Shown here piece by piece: positions 57,314 to 64,000 of a DNA stretch of 64,000 nt. The stretch is taken from positions 11,867 through 75,866 of the forward strand of contig NZ_JAHKPW010000028.1 of the NCBI RefSeq assembly GCF_018860755.1, read 5' to 3'. The notes beneath the pieces were generated by a model that saw nothing but the letters and a program-made list of their open reading frames with translations, searched no databases and had not been told where the DNA came from. The position numbers and the translations under genes are program-made. The first letter of the stretch is position 1. The number at the start of each line of letters is the position of its first letter. The DNA is from Colwellia sp. D2M02 (GTDB lineage: Bacteria > Pseudomonadota > Gammaproteobacteria > Enterobacterales > Alteromonadaceae).

Positions 57314-57360
57314 AACAGAGTATTTACTTTATAGTAGCTACTCTGTTATTTTATTTTTTA
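57314..57360 (+). terminator. Second hairpin between sdhB and sucA
   Basis: AACAGAGTA (57314-57322) pairs with TACTCTGTT (57339-57347) over a 16-base loop, followed by a T-rich stretch. It could end part of the sdh transcripts before sucA. Confidence 0.55.
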
Positions 57361-57432
57361 GGGTAATCGTTTGGTATATTTATCAAACAATTATATTTTT
57401 TAATTGCTTCAACCCAGCATAGGAACAGGGCA

Positions 57433-60237
57433 ATGCCAGAAGGTGTAATGAAGGCTTGGTTAGAGTCTTCCCATTTAAACGGTGGCAACATCGCTTATAT
57501 TGAAGAATTGTACGAATCATACCTAGATAATTCAGCCTCTGTATCAGCAGAATGGCAAGAAATTTTTAGTCAACTTCCTAAAGTAGAAGGTAGTGAAGTG
57601 GAATACCGCCACTCCGCTATTCGTGACGAGTTTAAGGTGCTAGCTAAACAGCAAAGTAAACAAGTTATTATTTCTGGAGGAGGTGACGCTAAGCAAGTTA
57701 AAGTTTTACAACTTATCAACGCTTTTAGATTTCGCGGTCATCAAAACGCCAACTTAGATCCATTAGGTTTTTGGCAACGCGACAAAGTACGTGATTTACA
57801 ACTTGCTCATCATGACTTATCAGAAAACGACTTTGACAAAGAGTACAACGTAGGTTCATTCGCAAGTGGCGAAGAAACTATGAAGTTAGGTGACTTATTT
57901 AAAGCATTGAAAGCTACATACTGTGGCTCTATCGGCGCTGAATATATGCACATGACGTCAACAGATGAAAAGCGTTGGTTACAACAACGTCTTGAGTCGG
58001 TACAGTCAAAAGCACAACTTTCTGTTGATGAAAAAACTGAGTTACTTAAAGGCCTTATTGCTGCTGATGGTTTAGAAAAATACCTTGGTGCTAAATTCCC
58101 TGGTGCAAAGCGCTTCTCTCTTGAAGGTGGCGATGCACTTGTACCTATGCTTAAAGAGTTAATTACTCGCGCAGGTGCTGCAGGTACTAAAGAAGTTGTA
58201 ATGGGTATGGCTCACCGTGGCCGTTTAAACGTATTAGTTAACGTTATGGGTAAAAACCCATCTAAGTTATTTGATGAGTTTGGCGGTAAGCACGATGAAA
58301 TCTTAGGCTCTGGTGACGTTAAATATCACCAAGGTTATTCGTCTGATTTTGTTACCCCTGGCGGTAATGTTCATTTAGCCTTAGCCTTTAATCCATCTCA
58401 TTTAGAAATTGTTAATCCTGTGGTTATTGGTAGCGTTCGTGCTCGCCTTGATAGACGTAATTGTAATCAAGGTGATTTAGTCTTACCTGTTACCATTCAC
58501 GGTGACTCGGCGATTGCTGGGCAAGGTGTTGTACAAGAAACCTTTAATATGTCACAAGCACGTGCATTTAAAGTCGGCGGTACAATCCGTATTGTTGTGA
58601 ATAACCAAGTTGGTTTTACAACATCAAATCAAGAAGATACTCGTAGTGGTGAGTACTGTACTGAAATTGCTAAAATGGTACAGGCACCAATTCTTCATGT
58701 TAATGGTGATGATCCTGAAGCCGTAATTTTAGCAACGCAAATTGCATTAGATTACCGAAATGAATTCAAACGTGATGTGGTTATTGACTTAGTTTGTTAC
58801 CGTCGTCACGGACATAATGAAGCTGACGAGCCTAGTGCAACACAGCCATTAATGTATAAAATTGTTAAAAAACATCCGACTCCACGTCAACTTTATGCTG
58901 ATAAGCTAGCCGCTGAAGGCGCGTTAAATAAAGCAAAAATTGATGAGTTAACAGCTTACTACCGTAAGTTGCTTGATGAAGGTCAATGTACCGTTGAGCA
59001 ATGGCGCCCAATGACACAGCACTCTGTTGATTGGACACCTTACTTAGGTCACGAGTGGGATGATGATTACAAAAAAGAAATCTCTTTAGAAAAATTAAAA
59101 GAGTTAGCAACAAAAGTATCAACTTACCCAGAAACACATCCAGTACATTCGCGTGTTAAAAAGATCTATGATGATCGCATGAAAATGGCAACAGGTGAAA
59201 AACTACTTGATTGGGGTATGGCTGAAAATATCGCTTATGCTTCAATTGTTGATGCTGGAGAGCGAGTTCGTATTACAGGTCAAGATGCGGGTCGTGGTAC
59301 ATTCTTCCATCGTCATGCGGTATTGCATAACCAAACTGATGCAAGTACTTATTTGCCACTGCAAAATATTCGTGAAGGGCAAGGGCCATTTAACGTACAT
59401 GACTCAGTGTTATCAGAAGTGTCAGTATTAGCCTTTGAATATGGCTACACTACGGCAGAGCCGGCAGGTTTAACTATTTGGGAAGCCCAGTTTGGTGACT
59501 TTGCTAACTGTGCACAAGTGGTATTTGATCAATTCATTAGCTCAGGTGAACAAAAGTGGGGTCGCTTATGTGGCTTAACTATGTTGTTACCACATGGCTA
59601 TGAAGGTCAAGGTCCAGAGCATTCATCTGCACGCTTAGAGCGTTTCTTGCAACTGTGTGCTGATCATAATATGCAAGTTTGTGTACCATCAACACCAGCG
59701 CAAGTATTTAACATGCTTCGTCGTCAAGTGGTTCGTCCAATGCGTCGTCCATTAGTGGTGATGTCACCTAAGTCATTATTACGTCACCCATTAGCGGTTT
59801 CTTCATTAGAAGAGCTATCTACGGGCGTGTTCCATAATGTTATTGGTGAAGTTGATGAGCTTGACTCAAGCGCAGTAGAACGTGTGGTATTCTGTAGTGG
59901 TAAAGTTTACTACGAATTACTTGAGCAGCGTCGTAAAAATGAGCTGAACAATATTGCGATTGTACGTATTGAACAGTTATACCCGTTCCCTGAGCAAGAG
60001 CTACAAGCGGTATTAAAAGAATACCAGCATGTTAAGCAATTTGTTTGGTGTCAGGAAGAGCCACAAAACCAAGGTGCTTGGTATTGTTCGCAGCACCATT
60101 TTAGGGCGGCTATCCCTGAAGGTACTTATTTAACTTACGCTGGTCGTCAAGCTTCTGCAGCACCAGCGGTGGGTTATATGTCAGTCCATGTGAAAGAGCA
60201 ACAGGCGCTTGTTACTCAAGCGTTAACATTAGATTAA
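57433..60237 (+). CDS. sucA: 2-oxoglutarate dehydrogenase E1 component
   Basis: This is the thiamine-diphosphate E1 of the 2-oxoglutarate dehydrogenase complex, with 934 residues. The N-terminal E2-binding segment has SYLDNSASVSAEWQEIF near 27-43. The ThDP site has GMAHRGRLNVL near 257, GDSAIAGQGVVQE near 358 and a later Asp-Asn pair. The C-terminal HSSARLERFLQLC and RHPLAVS are typical. It follows sdhB by 184 bases and precedes sucB. Confidence 0.98.
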   Translation: MPEGVMKAWLESSHLNGGNIAYIEELYESYLDNSASVSAEWQEIFSQLPKVEGSEVEYRHSAIRDEFKVLAKQQSKQVIISGGGDAKQVKVLQLINAFRFRGHQNANLDPLGFWQRDKVRDLQLAHHDLSENDFDKEYNVGSFASGEETMKLGDLFKALKATYCGSIGAEYMHMTSTDEKRWLQQRLESVQSKAQLSVDEKTELLKGLIAADGLEKYLGAKFPGAKRFSLEGGDALVPMLKELITRAGAAGTKEVVMGMAHRGRLNVLVNVMGKNPSKLFDEFGGKHDEILGSGDVKYHQGYSSDFVTPGGNVHLALAFNPSHLEIVNPVVIGSVRARLDRRNCNQGDLVLPVTIHGDSAIAGQGVVQETFNMSQARAFKVGGTIRIVVNNQVGFTTSNQEDTRSGEYCTEIAKMVQAPILHVNGDDPEAVILATQIALDYRNEFKRDVVIDLVCYRRHGHNEADEPSATQPLMYKIVKKHPTPRQLYADKLAAEGALNKAKIDELTAYYRKLLDEGQCTVEQWRPMTQHSVDWTPYLGHEWDDDYKKEISLEKLKELATKVSTYPETHPVHSRVKKIYDDRMKMATGEKLLDWGMAENIAYASIVDAGERVRITGQDAGRGTFFHRHAVLHNQTDASTYLPLQNIREGQGPFNVHDSVLSEVSVLAFEYGYTTAEPAGLTIWEAQFGDFANCAQVVFDQFISSGEQKWGRLCGLTMLLPHGYEGQGPEHSSARLERFLQLCADHNMQVCVPSTPAQVFNMLRRQVVRPMRRPLVVMSPKSLLRHPLAVSSLEELSTGVFHNVIGEVDELDSSAVERVVFCSGKVYYELLEQRRKNELNNIAIVRIEQLYPFPEQELQAVLKEYQHVKQFVWCQEEPQNQGAWYCSQHHFRAAIPEGTYLTYAGRQASAAPAVGYMSVHVKEQQALVTQALTLD

Positions 60238-60313
60238 CTTATTCTTATTGCGCTAATTTATTAGCGCACTTAGTGCATATAGTGCAAAGACAGTTTGTAA
60301 GGAATTAAAAATA

Positions 60314-61798
60314 ATGACAACCGAAATCAAAGTTCCGGTATTACCAGAATCAGTTGCTGATGCAACAGTTGCTACTTGGCATGTACAAGTAGGTGAAAAA
60401 TTTACGCGTGATCAAGTATTAGTTGATATTGAAACTGATAAAGTAGTACTTGAAGTACCTGCAACAAGCGACGGCGTATTAACTGATATTAGCCAAGCAG
60501 AAGGCGCAACCGTATTAGGTGATCAAGTTATTGGTACTTTCTCAGCTGGTGATGCAGCAGAAGCTCCAGCAGCCTCAGCTGAAGAAAAAAGTGCTCCAGC
60601 TGAAAAAGCAAGTTCTGCAACAGCGGTTATCGACATTGTTGTTCCAGTATTGCCTGAGTCAGTTGCTGATGCAACAGTAGCGACTTGGCATGTTGCAGAA
60701 GGCGATACAGTGAGCGTTGATCAACACTTAGTTGATATTGAAACTGACAAAGTTGTGTTAGAAGTTGTTGCTCAAGATAATGGCGTAATCGGCAAAATTA
60801 TCCATGCTGAAGGCGATACGGTATTAGGTGCACAAAAAATTGGTGAATTAAACGCAGGCGCAAGTGCTGGTAGTGCAGCTACCGCTGCACCTATTGAAGA
60901 TGCGGTAAGCTCAGACGAACTTGCTAGCCCATCAGTGCGTCGTTTAATGACTGAAAAAGGCCTAACAGCTGCTGACGTTACCGGCACAGGTAAGGGCGGT
61001 CGTATTTCTAAAGAAGACGTTGAAGCCGCTGCTAACAAGCCAAAAGCAGCTCCAGCTGCAGCACCTGTTGCTGCACCAGCAGCGCAAGAGCTAGGCGAGC
61101 GTACTCAAAAACGTGTTCCTATGACACGCTTACGTAAAACAATCGCAACACGTTTACTTGAAGCGAAAAACTCAACTGCCATGTTAACGACGTTTAACGA
61201 AGTAAACATGAAACCTATTATGGATTTACGTGCTCAATATAAAGATTTATTTGAGAAAACCCATGATACACGTTTAGGTTTTATGTCTTTCTACGTAAAA
61301 GCGGTAACTGAAGCGCTTAAGCGTTACCCTGCAGTAAATGCATCAATTGATGGTGATGATATTGTTTATCACAACTTCTTTGACATCTCTATTGCGGTAT
61401 CTACGCCACGTGGTTTAGTTACACCAGTATTACGTGATGCTGATCAACTAAGCATGGCAGGTGTTGAAAACGGTATTCGCGATTTAGCGATTAAAGGTCG
61501 TGACGGTAAATTATCAATGGCTGATATGACTGGCGGTAATTTCACTATTACTAACGGTGGTGTATTTGGTTCATTATTATCAACGCCAATCCTTAACTTA
61601 CCACAAGCTGCAATTTTAGGTATGCACAAAATACAAGACCGCCCAATGGCTGTTGACGGTAAAGTAGAAATTTTACCTATGATGTACTTAGCATTATCTT
61701 ACGATCACCGTTTGATTGATGGTAAAGAGTCTGTTGGTTTCTTAGTAACAATTAAAGAATTGCTAGAAGATCCGGCTCGTTTACTTTTAGATATATAA
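60314..61798 (+). CDS. sucB: Dihydrolipoamide succinyltransferase E2 with two lipoyl domains
   Basis: This E2 core of the 2-oxoglutarate dehydrogenase complex has 494 residues, about 90 more than E. coli SucB. The extra length is a second lipoyl domain: domain 1 at about 3-76 with lipoyl K43, and domain 2 at about 107-180 with K146, both in [11 protein letters not shown]. The segment [15 protein letters not shown] is identical in both. An E1/E3-binding domain (about 203-238) and the acyltransferase domain (about 265-494, with [15 protein letters not shown]) follow. Linkers are Ala/Pro-rich. Confidence 0.97.
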   Translation: MTTEIKVPVLPESVADATVATWHVQVGEKFTRDQVLVDIETDKVVLEVPATSDGVLTDISQAEGATVLGDQVIGTFSAGDAAEAPAASAEEKSAPAEKASSATAVIDIVVPVLPESVADATVATWHVAEGDTVSVDQHLVDIETDKVVLEVVAQDNGVIGKIIHAEGDTVLGAQKIGELNAGASAGSAATAAPIEDAVSSDELASPSVRRLMTEKGLTAADVTGTGKGGRISKEDVEAAANKPKAAPAAAPVAAPAAQELGERTQKRVPMTRLRKTIATRLLEAKNSTAMLTTFNEVNMKPIMDLRAQYKDLFEKTHDTRLGFMSFYVKAVTEALKRYPAVNASIDGDDIVYHNFFDISIAVSTPRGLVTPVLRDADQLSMAGVENGIRDLAIKGRDGKLSMADMTGGNFTITNGGVFGSLLSTPILNLPQAAILGMHKIQDRPMAVDGKVEILPMMYLALSYDHRLIDGKESVGFLVTIKELLEDPARLLLDI

Positions 61799-61986
61799 GC
61801 TAGTTAGTTATCGATACAAAAAAACATAGTTAGTCGGCTAGAGTATTAGCTCTTTTGACTACCGTCACTAGAGCTTTTGTACTATAATCGAGAAACTTTT
61901 CACAGGCTGTTCTTTAGTTTTGTCTTTTAAAAACGAAAGATAAAAATAAAAGCAGTCATCATTTACAGATAAATGGATAAAACACC
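61799..61986. promoter_or_regulatory. sucB-sucC spacer with a possible promoter
   Basis: TATAAT lies at 61883-61888, with TTGACT at 61855-61860 upstream; the 22-base spacing is too long for a normal promoter, so a weak or activator-dependent start is possible. No strong intrinsic terminator is seen, so sucC can be read from upstream. Confidence 0.3.
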
Positions 61987-63153
61987 ATGAATTTGCATGA
62001 GTATCAAGCGAAACAATTATTCGCTGAATATGGTTTACCAGTTTCTGAAGGTTTCGCTTGCGATACACCTCAAGAAGCTGCAGAAGCGGCTGATAAAATC
62101 GGTGGCAATATGTGGGTTGTTAAAACTCAAGTACACGCTGGTGGTCGCGGTAAAGCTGGCGGTGTTAAGCTAGTTAAAACTAAAGACGAAATCAAAGCAT
62201 TCGCTCAAAACTGGTTAGGTAAGAACTTAGTTACTTATCAAACAGATGAGAACGGTCAGCCAGTTGCTAAAATTTTAGTTGAAAGCTGTACAGATATTGC
62301 TAACGAGTTATACCTTGGCGCAGTTGTTGACCGCGCAAGTCGTAAAGTAGTATTCATGGCGTCTACTGAAGGCGGCGTTGACATCGAGAAGATTGCTGAA
62401 GAAACTCCAGAGTTAATTCACAAAGCTGAAGTTGATCCACTTGTTGGTCCACAAGCTTACCAAGCACGTGAGCTTGGTTTCAAACTTGGTTTAAACCCTA
62501 CTCAAATGAAGCAATTTGTTAAGATCTTTATGGGTCTTGGTAAAATGTTCAACGATTTCGATTTCGCGTTATTAGAAATCAACCCATTAGTTATTACTGA
62601 TGAAGGTAACCTTCACTGTTTAGACGGTAAAATTGGTATCGATGGTAATGCTTTATACCGTCAACCAAAAATCCGCGCTATGCACGATCCATCTCAAGAA
62701 GATGAACGTGAAGCACATGCTGCACAGTGGGAACTTAACTACGTAGCATTAGATGGTAACGTTGGTTGTATGGTTAACGGTGCAGGCCTAGCAATGGGTA
62801 CTATGGATATCGTTAATTTACACGGCGGCAAGCCAGCTAACTTCCTTGATGTTGGTGGTGGTGCTACTAAAGAACGTGTTGCTGAAGCATTCAAAATCAT
62901 CCTTTCTGACAACAACGTTAAAGCTGTTTTAGTTAACATCTTTGGTGGTATTGTTCGTTGTGACATGATTGCTGAAGGTATTATCGCTGCTGTTAAAGAA
63001 GTAGGCGTTAAAGTTCCAGTTGTAGTACGTTTAGAAGGTACTAACGCTGAAGCAGGCCGTGAAGTATTAGCATCTTCAGATGTTAACATCATCGCTGCAG
63101 AATCATTAACTGATGCAGCACTTAAAGTTGTTGCCGCTGCGGAGGGCAAATAA
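61987..63153 (+). CDS. sucC: Succinyl-CoA ligase beta subunit
   Basis: This nucleotide-binding subunit of succinyl-CoA synthetase has 388 residues. The start [16 protein letters not shown] is typical. The ATP-grasp part includes [16 protein letters not shown] near 45-60, the metal-binding [10 protein letters not shown] near 194, and the CoA-side [15 protein letters not shown] and [16 protein letters not shown]. Its TAA overlaps the sucD ATG by one base, so the two are coupled. Confidence 0.99.
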   Translation: MNLHEYQAKQLFAEYGLPVSEGFACDTPQEAAEAADKIGGNMWVVKTQVHAGGRGKAGGVKLVKTKDEIKAFAQNWLGKNLVTYQTDENGQPVAKILVESCTDIANELYLGAVVDRASRKVVFMASTEGGVDIEKIAEETPELIHKAEVDPLVGPQAYQARELGFKLGLNPTQMKQFVKIFMGLGKMFNDFDFALLEINPLVITDEGNLHCLDGKIGIDGNALYRQPKIRAMHDPSQEDEREAHAAQWELNYVALDGNVGCMVNGAGLAMGTMDIVNLHGGKPANFLDVGGGATKERVAEAFKIILSDNNVKAVLVNIFGGIVRCDMIAEGIIAAVKEVGVKVPVVVRLEGTNAEAGREVLASSDVNIIAAESLTDAALKVVAAAEGK

Positions 63154-64000
63154 TGTCTGTATTAATTAACAAAGATACTAAAGTAATCTGTCAAGGTTTC
63201 ACTGGTGGTCAAGGTACTTTCCACTCAGAGCAAGCTATTGATTACGGTACACAAATGGTTGGTGGCGTATCACCAGGCAAAGGTGGTCAAACTCACCTTG
63301 GTTTACCAGTATTTAACACAGTACGTGAAGCAGTAGAAGCAACTGGCGCAACAGCAACAGTTATCTACGTTCCAGCTCCGTTCTGTAAAGACGCTATTTT
63401 AGAAGCTATCGATGCTGGCATCGAGCTTATCGTAACTATCACTGAAGGTATCCCAACTTTAGACATGGTTGACGTTAAAGTTAAGCTTGAGCAAACTGGC
63501 GTTCGCATGATTGGTCCTAACTGTCCAGGTGTTATCACACCAGGCGAAACTAAGATTGGTATCATGCCAGGTCACATCCATTTACCAGGTAAAGTTGGTA
63601 TTGTTTCACGTTCTGGTACGCTTACGTACGAAGCCGTTAAACAAACTACTGACGCAGGTTTCGGCCAATCTACTTGTGTAGGTATTGGTGGTGACCCTAT
63701 CCCAGGTACTAACTTCATTGACGTTTTAGAAATGTTCCAAAACGATCCACAAACTGAAGCAATCGTAATGATTGGTGAAATTGGTGGTACTGCTGAAGAA
63801 GAAGCTGCGGAATACATCAAAGCTAACGTTACTAAGCCTGTTGTTTCTTACATTGCTGGTGTTACTGCACCAGAAGGTAAGCGTATGGGTCACGCTGGCG
63901 CGATTATCGCTGGTGGTAAAGGTACAGCTGATGAGAAATTTGCAGCATTAGAAGCGGCTGGTGTTAAAACTGTTCGTTCTTTAGCTGATATCGGTTTAGC
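63153..64000 (+). CDS. sucD: Succinyl-CoA ligase alpha subunit (cut by window edge)
   Basis: This CoA-binding and phosphohistidine subunit starts at the ATG that overlaps the sucC stop. It runs 282 codons to the right edge, so only a few C-terminal residues of the usual 289-290 are missing. It has the CoA-binding [13 protein letters not shown] near 20, GPNCPGVI near 122-129 and the catalytic His at about residue 247 in [11 protein letters not shown]. No stop codon is present within the window. Confidence 0.97.
   Translation, partial: MSVLINKDTKVICQGFTGGQGTFHSEQAIDYGTQMVGGVSPGKGGQTHLGLPVFNTVREAVEATGATATVIYVPAPFCKDAILEAIDAGIELIVTITEGIPTLDMVDVKVKLEQTGVRMIGPNCPGVITPGETKIGIMPGHIHLPGKVGIVSRSGTLTYEAVKQTTDAGFGQSTCVGIGGDPIPGTNFIDVLEMFQNDPQTEAIVMIGEIGGTAEEEAAEYIKANVTKPVVSYIAGVTAPEGKRMGHAGAIIAGGKGTADEKFAALEAAGVKTVRSLADIGL

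Noticed and set aside
1-64000. Mobile elements, prophage, CRISPR array or defence island
   Set aside because: No transposase, integrase, cas-like gene, regularly spaced direct repeats or terminal inverted repeats were seen. Gene order is core-genome-like throughout.

Overview
The window is a contiguous, gene-dense piece of a low-GC gammaproteobacterial chromosome. Gene content and order point to a marine member of the Alteromonadales, most likely Colwelliaceae (Colwellia or Thalassotalea type). The clues are AT-rich intergenic DNA, an rsxABCDGE-nth operon, a napEFDABC operon, a PEP-CTERM protein, a CsdA-CsdE fusion and a two-lipoyl SucB. I infer this from protein character, not from a database comparison. 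I see no insertion sequence, prophage, CRISPR array, rRNA or recognisable tRNA.

Layout. 1-4.1 kb: asparagine synthetase B, a YiiM-like MOSC protein and three small genes, one of them DUF2750, read from a promoter flanked by a repeated sequence. 4.2-9.9 kb: a PEP-CTERM protein, purEK, 4-hydroxyphenylpyruvate dioxygenase preceded by two TyrR-like boxes, carbonic anhydrase, a small parvulin and a tiny DUF2897-like membrane protein. 10.5-16.5 kb: a PAS-containing chemotaxis receptor, a PilZ-like protein and the lolCDE lipoprotein-release system. 17.1-21.6 kb: an acetyltransferase, a lipoprotein M28 peptidase, YaeQ, a class V aminotransferase and a glyoxalase-fold protein. 22.1-27.0 kb: periplasmic nitrate reductase behind an FNR-type site. 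27.1-34.4 kb (minus strand): rsxABCDGE, nth and an acetyltransferase. 34.5-36.5 kb: a degenerate GGDEF-EAL membrane protein.

36.7-48.8 kb: the translation and RNA-metabolism block rimP-nusA-infB-rbfA-truB-rpsO-pnp-nlpI, starting from a good promoter with a long structured leader. It ends with an uncharacterised HExxH metallopeptidase-like protein directly after nlpI. 49.4-51.9 kb: a CsdA-CsdE fusion convergent with tcdA. 52.2-64 kb: TCA-cycle genes, with gltA divergent from sdhCDAB-sucABCD; sucD is cut by the right edge.

How the genes work together: gltA, sdh and suc make a nearly complete oxidative TCA segment. Nap takes electrons from quinol through NapC and NapB. Rnf/Rsx moves electrons between NADH and ferredoxin-like acceptors. 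The rimP-pnp block is the classical ribosome maturation and mRNA decay superoperon.

Most of the window is ordinary core genome. The least explained items are the NlpI-linked metallopeptidase, the structured rimP leader, the operator-like dyads at several promoters, the RsxC repeat tail and the inactive-looking GGDEF-EAL protein.
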